DNA from: Heterocephalus glaber
Lineage: Eukaryota; Chordata; Mammalia; Rodentia; Bathyergidae
Assembly (NCBI RefSeq): GCF_000247695.1
Contig: NW_004624848.1
Coordinates: 995,300-1,059,299 of the forward strand
Reading direction: 5' to 3'
Length of the DNA stretch: 64,000 nt
Part shown: positions 22,936-35,692 of the stretch, in pieces
Position numbering within the stretch: the first letter of the stretch is position 1
Layout of the letters: every line of letters begins with the position of its first letter
The notes under the pieces: model-generated
The model's input: only the letters and a program-made list of their open reading frames with translations
What the model was told of the DNA's origin: nothing
The model's database searches: none
Program-made: the position numbers and the translations under genes

Positions 22936-24915
22936 TTCTGCACGGTCACTGCCCAGTCTCTACCACACATCAGAAGCTCACTGGGCAGGATCGACTGAGG
23001 CTGGTGGGGGACCCAACCCAGCCCTGAGTCCAAGGCCCCTCCAGGACCCACTGCCACAGATTGAAGTGCAACTGCTACTCTTCATCCCAACACCGTAATC
23101 AGTGCTACTCAAGGCAGTGTATTTTAATGATCTCAATGTCATGAATGGGTCTTTTCCCTGATTATTCATTTCTTTTCTGCTTAATTTTTTCTAAATTTGG
23201 AGAGCAAAAATGTCACTGTTAGGATTAGAAAGTAACCAATTCCAATGGGAAATTCTCCCTGTAGTGCTTACCTTCAAAACCTCACCGTTCTGTACTTAGA
23301 GGAAGGCAGCAAAACTATGGGAATGGATATAGCTAAGAGAGCACTCGTTCTGGACAGCCATGAACTTGTGAAAATGGGCAGGAAGAAGATGATAACAAAA
23401 TTACAAACTTGTGGCAGAAATAGAACAAAAAATACATGGCTTTCCCTCATTTCTGCTTTGCTATTATCACACAAGAATCATTAATTGTTAGAAAACATGT
23501 CACATCCCAGAACTTACAAAGAAATCTGAAGGATGTAACCTTAACATCATTTCCTGCAGTACTTGTGGAATCATTTAAAGAAAATAAACCATGTTCAGTT
23601 ATATATCATGTCTGATAATTCACTCTTTCAATATATACTGAAAGTTTTAGTCAATAAAAGTAGAGTGTTCCCATCTAACATGATACAATCACTCTATTAT
23701 TAAGAAAAACCTATTCATTCTCTTCCAAACATTAAAAACCTAATGTCTTAATGATTACCAAATTAGTGTCTAGGAGATAATTATTTCTTTGCTAAATCAA
23801 AGTCAATTATACTTTTAATTTACTAATGTACAAAAATTAAATCGTTCAGAATATACCTTACATACAATATTAGGAGTAAAACATTTAAGTAAAAGAAGAT
23901 TATAAAGTTTAGAATATATAGAAGATTGTGAGACCAACAGATGAGTAGATGATAAATATCAGAGCAGCAAATAATAAATAGTGTAACTATTTCATTGTCA
24001 GCTCTATAATTGCTGATGAAACCACAATTGTATTTACTTCGGTATTTTCCTTTGTCCACTACCCTATCCTATGTTTCTTTGCCTATAGATGACTCAAAAC
24101 ATAATTCCTATAATGATACAGAAATGATAATCAGTCAAAATTGTAGACACTTTATGGGAATTTTTGTGAATCATAATTCTAGTCATTCATTTTAACAGGA
24201 ATTCCTGACACATTCATATACCAATCAAATTTCTATTTCCTGGAAGAAATTATATTACTGAATTTCCTTCACACTTGCTTCTGAGTGAGACTGCTCTTTT
24301 ACTTAGTCCATTTTGAATGGGTAACCTGAAGTTATCTCCCAACCTGGACGATTGGTCACAGTAAAATCCTGAAGGGTCTGCATGAGCTGAAGAGCACTAT
24401 TTATTGCCAGCACAGTGAGTTACCAACTCTAATGGGAAATGTTCCTTCAACAGAGAAGAGTTGCTTAAGCTTTATCCACTAGGTGTACCTTCCAATTCAT
24501 GCACTGCCTTTCCTCTCATCTAAATCAACCTCCTCATGCTAGGGATTTCTGTGTAGGCTCCTGTTAGGTTCCTGGGAATGGTTGCAGTACCATGCAAAAA
24601 TAGTTCAAGATTGTTTCATGCCTACCTCTCACAAGAAAATGAAAAAACTTGAGAATTAAATTTTCCTTTCGAGTCAATGATTATATAAGCTATAAAATCA
24701 TGAACTGACTTCAGAAGCCCTATATTCTAGGTGAATAAATAAATGGTAATTCTATAATTTAAGATTATATTTAAATAAATTCCAGCATGTACTGAAGACA
24801 TATCTGAAGTAGGCAGAAGTATGTTTCTAATCATTCAGCTCCAGGCTAAAACACAAGTTAAGTATCATAAAATTTTTCTGATTTGAGAACCCAAAAGTAT
24901 AAAAATAAATTAGAG
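22936..24915. other. Unique non-coding DNA
   Basis: 22936-23240 is GC-richer and may include the 5' leader of the retrocopy. The rest is AT-rich with no recognised gene. A 79-codon open frame at 23245-23484 has no known motif. Confidence 0.5.
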
Positions 24916-24917
24916 TA

Positions 24918-25007
24918 TGGACCAAGGATTTAACTCAGTGATTGTGGTGCCTGCCTCACAAGTGCAAGGTCCCGAGTTTGATCCCCAGTCCCCCCTCCCC
25001 CCAAAAA
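24918..25007 (+). repeat. ID SINE with C-rich linker
   Basis: GGACCAAGGATTTAACTCAG to TGATCCCCAGT, followed by a C-rich run broken by one T and then AAAAAG. The centre GTGGTGCCTGCCTCACAAG resembles the copy at 8132. The A box has TTAACTCAGTG. Confidence 0.88.
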
Positions 25008-25014
25008 GATTAGA

Positions 25015-25979
25015 CTAAAATAAAGAAGAGATGGTAGAAAACAGGGAGTCAGACATCTTTGAAATGGGGAAGGAGGTTAGGGAAAGTGAGGAGAAGGAAG
25101 GGTAGAAGCACAGGGGATCAAAGATGGCTAGGATTTCAGGTATCACATTAAAATGTAAAAAGACAAAAAAGAGCACTCTGAGATATTTTTGATTGAAAAT
25201 CCCATTATAGAAACTACCACATGGATAATTGCATAGAAATGCTGAGTCCATTTATTACTTTACTATTTGATTAATTTAGATTTAGTTTGTCAGCCATCAG
25301 TAATATTTTATTTGCATAAGGAGGCTAAAAAACAAAAAAGATATGTCAACCTATATATATATAGGTTTTATATATATATAAAATGAATTATTTTCTTAAA
25401 ATGAATTGAATATTAGAGTGGCTTTTAGATGTTGGATTTTAAAAGACGGAATGTTTTAATAGAATTCAAACTGCTACAAACTCAATAGAAAATGTCAAAA
25501 TATATTTCAAATAATGTATAATGAAAAAATAATTGGTAGTCAACATTATAAATATGTAAGAATTATAGCTTTACCTTTCCTGTTGGCATTAATTATAATG
25601 AACTTTCATAGCAATTAATAAGAAATGATTCTTAGTGATAATGAATGACCCTACATAATAATAATGACTCATTTGTATACACAATGAACTACTTCATTCT
25701 TGTCAATATCAATTCTTGAAATTTTATCCAAAGAAAGTATTTTTAGCAGGAGTCACTTACAAAATTTGGATATTTTACTGGGGCTGAATAAGTACTCTAA
25801 TGACATTTAGAACTTAATAAGATACATTCATGTACATCTTACCATCACAAAAAATAATGACAGTTGTAAGAATAAGTAGATGTTTTTCATTCTATGAATA
25901 CTGAAATATTCCTGTACTGTAAATATATACTGTAAATATCCTAATTCCTTTCTTAACATGCAAATCTTTCTCATGAAAC
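25015..25979. other. Non-coding DNA
   Basis: 25015-25150 has a G/A-rich tract that may be an L1 3' UTR remnant. A short AT palindromic repeat lies at 25350-25382. Nothing else recognised. Confidence 0.4.
25350..25382. repeat. (TA)n palindromic microsatellite
   Basis: Two TA runs flanking AGGTTT, forming a short inverted repeat. Confidence 0.75.
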
Positions 25980-26580
25980 AAGGTTGCTGTCAGCTCCTGC
26001 TGGCATGGACTTGCTCCTTTCTCTGGGATGGCATCTGCCCCTAAGCACACACTAACAGTCTTTTTTTTAATGCTTCAGTGTCCTCTGGTGCTAAGTGAAG
26101 ATTTCTGTGACGAGCTTTGAATGTGCAGGAAATGTCTCACGGGAGTCCAGACATCTGCAGATGGAATTTCTGGCTAGCTTATTAATCACTATCTGTAGGA
26201 GCATTTGAGCTTTATTCCTAATAATCTTGTACCCTCTCTGTACTGTTTAAATCCTTATTTTCCCCTTTTAAAATTGAATATATAATACCCATAATCTGAA
26301 ATGAATGATTTTAGTCTATTTTGTTGCAGATTCATTGGATTATTTAAAATTGAAATATAAAAATAGAAGTCAGTAAAATGCTTCTTTCAGTAAAAAGTAG
26401 CTTCAAGGTCATGACATTTATTTATGCTATAATTTTCATTCCAATTATTAATAGCTGCCACTTTAGATGATGCATTCTTCATTATATAAAAAATTCCATT
26501 ATTGTTGAAAGAGGCACATTTCTGATTTGAAAGAATTGTATCTTTAGAGCTAACAAGTTTAATTTTTCAGAAACTGTCAT
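25980..26580. promoter_or_regulatory. Candidate conserved non-coding segment
   Basis: A 600-bp block free of recognisable repeats, with many TTATTAAT, CCAATTATTAAT, AAGGTCATGAC and ATTAATCACT words and some retained CpGs (GTGACGAGC, CTCACGGGAG). It has no open frame of note. Inferred regulatory candidate. Confidence 0.3.
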
Positions 26581-26789
26581 GTAATGTAGCCTTTCATAAC
26601 CAGCTGCTCTGAGTTGCTAGCAACACAAAGAGCTCCTGCATCATTCCAAACCAAAAAGAATGTGCTTCTCTGAAAGATGCAGAGTAAGAACAAAGGTTTC
26701 ACTATCATCAAAGGCATAGAGATGCGACGGAGAGTGGGTGTCAGAATGGCAGGGAGGGCATGGAAGATGAAGAATATGTGAAGCAATTG

Positions 26790-26990
26790 TTTCTAAAGTA
26801 CAGGACTATAAGGAGTCAGAGCCCTCTATTAAATGCATGCGATCCAATGAACATATCGATGAGTCTTCCGCATGCTAATCAATAACTTGAGAAGCCAGCA
26901 AGTCAATAAACTAATCGACCGCTGTGAGGAAGGCATTTGCTGACCATGATAACAAAGGCCCATAAACAGGCAGTGAGCAAAGAGGGATCC
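26790..26990. promoter_or_regulatory. Candidate conserved enhancer-like segment
   Basis: Short block with unusually many retained CpGs for this AT-rich region (CATGCGATCC, TATCGATGAG, TTCCGCATGC, AATCGACCGC) next to an octamer/homeodomain word (GCATGCTAATCAATAA), a SOX-like ATAACAAAGG and a HOX-like CCCATAAAC. No repeat similarity. The plus-strand open frame beginning at 26937 has no recognisable protein features. Confidence 0.4.
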
Positions 26991-27188
26991 TCAATGGTAT
27001 TCTCACAGGCATTTTCCAGGACTGATCATTTTCAAAGGAAGCACACATTGGGAATTTTGTGTGACTGTGGTAAGAATGCTTACTGTGCAACCTGCTGTTT
27101 TAAACATTTATTAGATACACAACTCAGAATGTATGTACTTTGCATAACTGAAACTTCATGCTTGTCGAACAGCAAAGGAGAGATGTCT

Positions 27189-27233
27189 GCTTGTTTGCTT
27201 GCTTGTTTGTTTGTTTGTTTATGTATGTTTGTT
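27189..27233. repeat. (TTTG/TTGC)n simple repeat
   Basis: Tandem TTGC and TTTG tetramers, about eleven units. Confidence 0.85.
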
Positions 27234-28785
27234 AAGGGCAACCTTAAGGATGGCTATAAGAGTCACATGCATGTAAAAATAACCACACAGGTTCTAAAAC
27301 TCTCACATTAATCTTTTTTTTATTCCCATTCTCAAAACCATCTAATCCTCCTTGGTCTTGCATCCTAGACTTATCTCAAAATTCTTCCTCCTGATGATTT
27401 TTAGCACTATGTCTCAAGTTCAGGACTTTGCCATCACTTGACAATCTATGACAGAAGGATTCAACTCTGATTTCCTTGTCTACTCATCACTCCTGTCAAA
27501 CCCCCCTATTCACTGCTAATTGAACATTCTTCCTTTAATTTAGACATAAATGAGTCAACTCCCATCCTTACAGATGTGTTGACTGTAGAAGAAATGTTTG
27601 GTAAATTGTACCACATTCTGTTTTCTAGCTCTCTTTCTTCCCTTGTTGTTGGACTCATTATATCTGGAAAAGACTGCTCTTAAGAAGAGTAACAAAGAAT
27701 ATTGAATGCTGTAATTTGTGTCCCCTTTGGACAAAAGAATCAGGACAAAATCAGAAATCATATGCCTGGTTGACAAAAGCAGAAACCATGTGCGTGGAGA
27801 AGCTTTTATACCACAAAAACAGACATGGTTGTTTGCCAGCTGCATTAAATCTTCAGGGGTAACTGTAATAAATGTCTAATTTTCTGCATTACAAAATTTC
27901 AAAGAGAGAAACTAATGACCATTATGTGGGAAAAAGTACACACCAAGTCATAGGAAAATGGAGACATTAGGAAGCATGCCTGAAAGGATTTTAACAGTGA
28001 ACATGACTATGATGTCACCTTGTGATTTCATGACATATATACCCACTAGCCATATGTATACATACACAAAATTATGCTTACTCTTAGAAGATCAAGTGTC
28101 ATTAACTGTATTGTGTAACTTTAGATACTTTCTACAAGTCATTTTAACTTCATTCACAAGGTCCTTAGTTATGGGATTGTCTTAAATTATTCAAAAAATT
28201 TTTGGATGGGACCTTATCAAAGGCACATAGAATTCAAACTGGAAGTACACCCAGTGGCCTAAGCTGGAAAAACTTATCCGATAAAATAATGCAGTATTTG
28301 ATGAAGTCATCTGAGTATTTCCAAGTAAGTATCTGAGGTAGTATTGGTGAAAACTAATATCCTCACATGTATAGTGATATAAACAAATAATGGAATAAAT
28401 GCACAAATGGAGTAGACAAGACACATCTCCATACAGATGAATTCCTGTACAGAAGAAAATAATATTATGAAGATATTCTCCCTTGTGGGAGGAGAGTTCA
28501 GTTCACTGCATGTGGAGCAGAGTTTGTATTCAGACTTGATTCTACACAAGTAAGATTGAGAGCAGATGAGTGGCTGTATTAGAGAAATCTGGAAAATGCT
28601 GCCTGAGCCAAACCATCAAGGGTAATGTCAGCAGTCTGTGCCCCAGTGAAGGCAAGTATTTGATAAAGAGCATAAGGATCAGCACTTCACCTATGTCATC
28701 TTCCCCCTCCAAGCCTGTCCAAACTGAAGACATACACTTTACAGATGCATCTCGGGGCACATTCTACAGAACACAATAACCAACT
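27234..28785. other. Unique non-coding DNA
   Basis: No recognised gene or clear repeat. Confidence 0.5.
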
Positions 28786-28789
28786 CCTT

Positions 28790-28940
28790 TTAAGACTGTC
28801 ATGGCCATCATGAATAGAAAAGCTTGAAGAATTATCACAGACCACAGGAGGCTAAAGGTCCATGAAAACTAAATGCAGTATGGTGTCCTGGATGGAATTC
28901 TGGAAGAGAAAAAGAAAAGGAGGAAAAAGCAGTGAAATCC
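28790..28940 (+). repeat. Ancient L1M 3' UTR fragment
   Basis: GAATTATCACAGACCACAGG, GAAAACTAAATGCAGTATGG and TGTCCTGGATGGAATTCTGG, followed by AGAGAAAAAGAAAAGG, match a widespread L1M 3' UTR motif series. Confidence 0.45.
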
Positions 28941-31900
28941 AAATAACATGGAGTCCACTAGTGATAATGCACCAACATTGCATACTTCCATAATTATGAC
29001 AAGCAGAATACAGGATTGCAACACTTTAACACACAAACATATACAAGGAATCTGGAATATAGAGATCAAAATGGCAATTAGAGTTGGGACATTCATGGTT
29101 TGTATGAGCAGTTGTTACAGGACACAGCACTAGCTTCTGACTCCTTGCCACATGTGCTCTCCTCTGTGTGTGTTCTACATTGGACTGACACACTGTTAAG
29201 TCCTCTTCATTATCTACTTTCACTCTTAGAAAGAAAGCAATGTTAGTATGTAAGCTCTGAGGAAAAAGGCAGGTGTGTCATAAAAGAAACAAAAGGAAAA
29301 AAACTGGAATGAATATGCCCAGGGAACTGGATGCCTAATATTAAACATGTTAATCAGTATCCTTTCCACATCTTATCAGATTTTATCAGAGAATGGATCT
29401 CAACCTTAGTATTGTAAAAATCCACCTGGAACCTCCAAATTTATGAACCTGGGGTTCTTTGAAAAAGCCCTAATCACATTTGAGATCAGGATATTTCTTT
29501 CTCTTTGTAGTTTTATATTCCAAGCTATTTGCATTTCTTTTTAACAAATACACACAAAGATAAACATTTCCACAATTTCATGGGTGAGGATAGTGTAGAA
29601 ATATGCAAAGCAACACTGAGGCAGACAATAGAGGATCTGCTAAAATCAATCACTCTGCTAAATAAGAAAATGCTGTCCCAGGGATCTTAGCTCAGATACT
29701 GTATACCACTGCAAAATATAAATATAAATATCTTTGCCCCACAGTCATTCAGGGTCTTCCAGCAGGATATACAATTCCAGTTGGATATGCAATTTCAGTT
29801 GGATATACAGTATCAATCTGTAAACAAATTCTACTGTTTTCTGTCTCTAGAGTGTCATGGTGTTTAAACAGCTAGTTATGTGAAAGAAACAAAATTTCTA
29901 ACCTTAATGAATTTTAACAGCATTGACTTTCTCTCTACTACTTTATTAAAGAGAGCAATTATTTTAAAATTAAGATTAAATGTATCCTAGATGTACAAGT
30001 ACATTTTCTGGTCTACTAAGAACATTGTCTCTCTTCCTGAGTGTAGTGGAGCAAGGAGGGAGGAGACCTCCAGGAGTGTCCTCATGTTAGCTCTGCAGAG
30101 CTCCACAGGATGCTCCTCCTCTCCACACAGCACCTGTTCAGCGTGGCCCTGTGATACAGTAGGTGTTTCCATGCCCGTGGAGCAGGACGGCTGAACAGAA
30201 ATGCAGCCACTGTAAATCCCAGTCATCTCTCACTACCATTATAATGCTGTTTCAATATAAAGGTCATTTACTGATGAAAACTTAGGAGCACAAAACTATA
30301 TTTAGCATGGCACATATTCAGTTCCTAACTGATCAATCACTGATATTCCACAGTTTTGAATTCCCCTTACTACCTAAAGATCTGCCTTACCTAAATAAAT
30401 TACAAATATCTGTGTAACATCAACCTTTGGCTCTGCCATTTTCTTCTTGTTCCTTGTGTTGTGTTCATGTTCTTTTGAAATCTGCGTTTTGCCATGAGTC
30501 TTCCCACCCATTTTCCCATTTTATGAAGTAATGTAGCATTTGCTTAGAACTTTGCAAGATCTGGTAATCCTATTGTGGTAAACAAACCTTTGAATATCTA
30601 GTCAAACTTCAGCACAAACAAAGCTAACTCACTATTCAATTTATAAAATGGTTTCTCTCTCATTTGCATGGATAGTGCTATTTAATATTATGAAATCAAA
30701 GAGATAAGATATTCAGGGGCACACTGTAACCTAGTAATTGTTTTTCATCTTAACTTATTCTCCTCAACAAATACATATTGAATAACTGTTTGAGGAAGAT
30801 AATTTTTAGTGTCACATTTAAAGAAAAGGAAAAATCACCTTTCTTTCTCCTTAATTTATTATGATTTGTGGTAGGGTATAATCAAAATTTTTAAATGGCC
30901 AAGCAATGTTTATGACATAATTTCTAACATTATATAGACTTTATTCCTATTGTGCGATTGTGAAATTAACAAATGCACCCATTGTTCTTCACCTGACTTA
31001 GGTCCTCAGTGCCTCCCACCACAACTATTTCCACAACTCCCTAACATATCTCATTCCTCCACCCACCCAGTGCAGTGTAGATTTTAGCCAAAGAGGGCTT
31101 TCTCTAACATTAACTGTATCACACACAACTCCACTGTTTACTGCCCGTTATCCCAGGATAGCATCCATCTGGCTGACTGACTGTGGAGGCTTTGCAATAA
31201 GTGAGGGCTTAATCGTCTCTCTGGTCCATGACTTAACATATTTATGTTTTTTAATATGTAAAGTAACTTTCTGTACCCACATGGATTCATTGGCTATCAG
31301 GTTTTCTCTGCTTAACCCAAGACACACTTTCTTCTTCTTCATACCCACTTGTCGACCAGTCATACTTAAAGACTAGGAGCGCAGTCTCTGTGCTCTTTTA
31401 CAAGACAAATCTTTACAGAGATGATATCAGGAGGAGAAATACTTTGACCTAACTCATGCATCTACACTGATCACCAGTTAGAGTTGGTGAGAACTGCTGA
31501 CCAAATCCAACAAGAGGAAAGAAGTCCTGGGAACAGACTGACATGATACGGACAGAAGCATGGTAGAAAATCATGCAGAGTAAATCTAGAGGGCAAACAA
31601 TATACGTCCAGCAGAGAAGATCAAATTGGGCCCTGAAAGTGACCAGAAGTTGACTTAAAACAAGCAAGAAAGGTAAAATTTTATCATATAATTTTTCAAT
31701 CTACTAGTGTTGATTAAGATATTTTAAACAAGATCTGGCATATTTCTGTGAACAATGAGAACAGAGAAAAAGTACATAAATATGTTTAAGAATAAATTTT
31801 TATTAATATTTAATAAGAAAAAACATAAATGATTATCCTTAAAGTAACACAGTATAGTACATTTATAAAAGAAGTCTCAACAAATCAGAAAAATTTGTAA

Positions 31901-32845
31901 GACTGTAGTTTTTTTGTTTTCTTTCTTAGTCTTAGTAATTATATTCTGTGCTCTATTGGTTTCTTGTATAAATCCATAGTCATCCTTATCATTATTCTTT
32001 TAGTATAATCATGATATCACTTAAAGCTAAAAATGTCAGCCTCAAATAAAATTTAAAGTCAGAAAGGGGTGAGTAGATGATTATTGGATAAGTAACTGGT
32101 ATGTCAGCTCTGGTATTACTTTAAAATACTCTTCCTGATTTTCCTTATTTAATTTAGATGTAAAAGAGAAAGGCTTCAATTATTATGACACTACAATTTA
32201 TAGTATTTCTCTCTGACTCATTCAATGCCCAAAATTGTCTCATAGGAATGAAAATGGGATGGGAAGTAATAATGCACAGCTAGTAATTATGAATATGAAG
32301 ATACCTGAAACCTGTGCTGAGGGAGTCTTTCTCAGCACTTCCTTGTTTCACTGTTTAACTAACACTTTCCCAATATCTCATCCATTCCAATGTCTGATGT
32401 TCATTAAATGTGTTCCTGAGTCCACTCCCACTGCAAGCTGCGTGGTGCATCTGCCCACCACTTGTGCTAACAAGAACTAGAAACACTGGGAAAAATGCAA
32501 AAACAGCCAGGCAGGGACTGAGAGAGAATGAAAGCAGGCCACCTGGAGAAGATGTCCAGAGAAGCAACAGAGAAGGGCTTCCTAGCTCTTTTTCACTCAG
32601 GACTTTGTCCCAAGGTCAGGTTTGTGGGGTAACAGGTGAAATTTCAAGAAAAGCTAGGCTGTGTTATCACATAAAGGCTTCCAGAATGTACTGGGAAGTC
32701 AGGGGAGGATTTCTCCAACTCTGTAACTACAACAGTGTCAGTCCACCCTGTGTTCTTTGTACACAGAACAGATCCCAAACAAGATAGCCCTAGCCTATGC
32801 ACTGAGGTAAGATTGAAGCCACTACACTCAGCAGGCAGGCCAGAA
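28941..32845. other. Unique non-coding DNA
   Basis: No gene supported. GC-richer patches at 30040-30200 and 32400-32800 carry open frames (up to 125 codons, 32410-32787) without recognisable domains. Confidence 0.45.
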
Positions 32846-32849
32846 TCCA

Positions 32850-33855
32850 GAATCTCAGTGTAGACAGCCAGGCTTGTTGTTAACACATCTCTAACTCTCT
32901 GTGGTCTCCGCAGCATCTGCAGCTTCATTCCCATAGTTTTATCCTCTGCTCTCTCCTGGGATCCTTCATCAGGATCCTAGGCCTTTCTATAAAATCTAGT
33001 AGAAGCCTTCTTGACCCCACAACTCTTGAATTCTGCATACTGGTAAAACGAGCGTGGTGTGGATGCCACCAACCATGGCTGCAGCAGCCTCTGGACTGCT
33101 GAGGGCAGTGAAATGGATCCCGAGGAACCAATTCCCTAGGCAGCCCTTCTAGAGTAGGGCTCGCTTCTCAATTGCAAGGTTTACGTATCTGCAAATCTGA
33201 GTCTTCTGTGGATGGGGACTTGCTGACTTGTGACATGCCCTCAATGCCTCTTTCTTTTTGTCCCTGTACACTACTTGGTTCCTTTTTTATGGTGTTACAT
33301 CATTCAGCAGTCAGACTTCCTTCGGCTACAACTTTTCACTTGTTTATGTCTGGGCTAAAATTTAATTTTTTTTCAATTTTTTCTTTTCCATTTCTTGGTG
33401 CCTGATTCTCTCTATGAACCTGGCTAATAGAAGTAGCCATGCTATAGTATGAATGTTGAGCTGCACTGAAGTTTCCTGTGCCACATCAATGAGTCCATTC
33501 TTAATTTCAGTTCCCTGCAAGGTCTCAGGACATGGGCAAAATGTAGACAAGGTATTTTCTAGAGTGTAATATGCAAGGCCTCTTGTTCAACTACTAGTGG
33601 AGTCCATGTTCCCAATTAAACCTCCTGGGCCTGTCCATTACTGTCCATACCCTATCAGCATTCTGGTCTGAGTTCCAACCAGAATCACCCATGTATCTCT
33701 GTTTATAGCAGCCTAAGTCTTCTCTGGCCCAAATCTCCAAATCTTTCAAACTTCTCCTTCAAAGAAGTTCCAAATGCTTCTAAACTGAATAGTCAGGTCC
33801 AGTCACAGCAATGGCCCCACTTCTACAGCACAACTGTCCTTCCTTGCTGCTGAGA
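32850..33855 (-). mobile_element. MaLR-type retroelement internal region, minus strand
   Basis: TATAAAATCTAGTAGAAGCC, CAACTCTTGAATTCTGCA, CACCAACCATGGCTGCAGC, CCAATTCCCTAGGCAGCCC and CTGTCCATACCCTATCAGCA follow, in the same order, the antisense of the internal sequence of MST/THE1-like MaLR elements. It is an old non-autonomous ERVL-derived element with no intact open frame. Its own LTR lies to the right. Confidence 0.6.
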
Positions 33856-33879
33856 CACAAGACCGGCACCCACAATTTA

Positions 33880-34130
33880 GTGGAGGAGAGGCTTAATATG
33901 AGAATTCAGGCCAGAGTTGGCTGAATCCAAGGCAGGAACATCATTGTGGAAGGGTGTGGTAGAGAAAAACTGTTGGCTTATGGTGGTCAGGAAGGAGAGG
34001 ATGGAACAGAGCCAGAGAGGATGGGTCATGGAACAGACATGGACCCAAAGCCACATGTCCACTATCCACCCAGATGCACCAGAAGTGAGCTCCATCAATC
34101 TCCTTGGCTGATCTAGCCAATTAAATTGAC
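33880..34130 (-). repeat. MaLR-type LTR, minus strand
   Basis: CATTGTGGAAGGGTGTGG, GGTGGTCAGGAAGGAGAGG and a pyrimidine-rich CCACTATCCACCCAGATGC segment match the antisense pattern seen in the other MaLR LTRs of this window (38030 and 46455). It directly adjoins the internal region. Confidence 0.5.
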
Positions 34131-34139
34131 ACTCCCCCT

Positions 34140-34572
34140 AAAACCTCATGTGGTCATAGGTGGGGCTTTTTGGAAGTGGCTGGATCTAGGGTATGTAATT
34201 CTGGGATTAAATGTATGACTGGTTTGGAATAGTTCTGAAGTGTGGATAATGGAAAGGCTCACCCTGGGTATGAGTGCTGCCTACTATAAGGGTGCATATC
34301 CTGGATAAAATAAAAAAGATAGAAAGAGGCCTGTTGCCACTGTGTCCTGCTTTGCCACTGTGTCCTTTGCTAGTTTGCTGCTTTGCTGCCTTCTGCCCAC
34401 CATGAACTGTTTCTCTTCTGCAATGCTCCTCTGCCCGTGCCACCCTGCCCTGCAGCCAACCAACTAGGAACTACAATTTTTACAAACTGTGAGCTGAAAT
34501 AGACCTTTCCTTCTTTAACTTTGAGTGTCAGGTATTTTGTCTCAGCAACAAGAAAAGTAATTAAGTCACCAA
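34140..34572 (+). repeat. MaLR-type LTR, plus strand
   Basis: GTGGGGCTTTTTGGAAGTGG near the start, CCACCATGAACTGTTTCTC in the middle, GAGCTGAAATAGACC as the decayed poly(A) signal region and TATTTTGTCTCAGCAACA near the end follow MaLR LTR order. It sits back to back with the minus-strand LTR on its left. Confidence 0.62.
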
Positions 34573-34589
34573 AGGAAAAAGAAAATGCA

Positions 34590-35045
34590 AGTCTACAAGA
34601 CTTGTGCATGGATATTCTTAGCAATATTAGTCACAGAATGACCAAATTGGAAGGAGCTCAAATGTCCATAGGCAAATATAACCAAATTGTGTGTATTCTA
34701 ATAGTAAAACACTAATTAATAAGAAAATGAAATAAGCTATGGATACACAAAGTGATACGGATATGAATGAAAATTATTACAAGTATCCTGTGTTAAAGGA
34801 ATTATGTAAAGTTGAAGACATATATTTTTACACCATAATAATGCAGAAAATATTTTTTACAATGCACTGTTACCTGGAAATGGAGGTGATGGAAGAATGG
34901 AATACAAAGAGCAGACACAGAGAGCCACTGAGGGTGATGAGATGTTTGTGATCTCGATCAGGATGATCACAGGTACATATGCACCAACTAAATTGTCTAC
35001 TTTAAATAAATAGTTTTAATTCAGTTATACCTCTATAACATTGAG
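34590..35045 (+). repeat. Ancient L1M 3' UTR
   Basis: GGATATTCTTAGCAATATTA, TCAAATGTCCATAGGC, TATGGATACACAAAGTGATA, GAGATGTTTGTGATCTCGAT and an AATAAATAG end follow the L1M 3' UTR pattern. Confidence 0.55.
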
Positions 35046-35380
35046 AAATATAAATCATTGATAAGTGTTTAGATTAAATAGATTTTGTGATGAACATTAA
35101 ACACTAGAAGAGACACAGTATTTTCCTCATGGAACTTTTAGTATCATAGGAACCTAATAACTGCGCTAATGTAACAGAGCAGATTCAAATAAGTCTGCCA
35201 CAAGAGTTCAAGAGAAAGAACCTGCACAAAGTTTGAAAGAAATAGAATTTACTTTCATTGAGGTAACTTCAGTAGTTTCATGCAAAGACAAGATCTTGGA
35301 CTCCATGTTTGGGTAGAATTATGACCTGTAGATTTTTCATAAAGAGTTTAGCATGGATAGAGGGTACTGTGAGGGAAATG

Positions 35381-35692
35381 TGTCAAGAGAGATTCACTAG
35401 GCAAAAATTGGAGATAAAAAGGGAGGGCTTTATTTTCAGAAGCAGCTTTTAAACCAGGAGACACAGCTGTGCACAAGACAAAAGTGCATGCCAAATGAGC
35501 AAAGAGAGGGGCTGGCTGATAGCAAGTTCCTGCATGGGTACACTGTGTAAGTGAGGGCTACAAGCCTGAGAGAAGCTCTCAGTCCCGATTGGTTGATTAT
35601 AAGTCACCAGCTCATTGGTCAGGTTGGAGGGACATAGTAAGCTGCTATCTTGGCAGCTGAACCAGAAGAATTGCCAAGAAAAGACCCCAACA
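35381..35692 (-). repeat. Solo LTR of an endogenous retrovirus, minus strand
   Basis: The block begins TGTCAAGAGAG and ends GACCCCAACA, so the complement starts TGTTGGGGTC and ends CTTGACA, the TG...CA form of an LTR. A TTTATT near 35430 is the complement of the poly(A) signal. No clear target duplication and no internal viral sequence are visible. Confidence 0.55.

Noticed and set aside
26937..27311. 124-codon open frame, plus strand
   Set aside because: Its C-terminal third is the translation of the TTTG/TTGC simple repeat. No domain.
32410..32787. 125-codon open frame, plus strand
   Set aside because: No known motif and no splice or promoter context.
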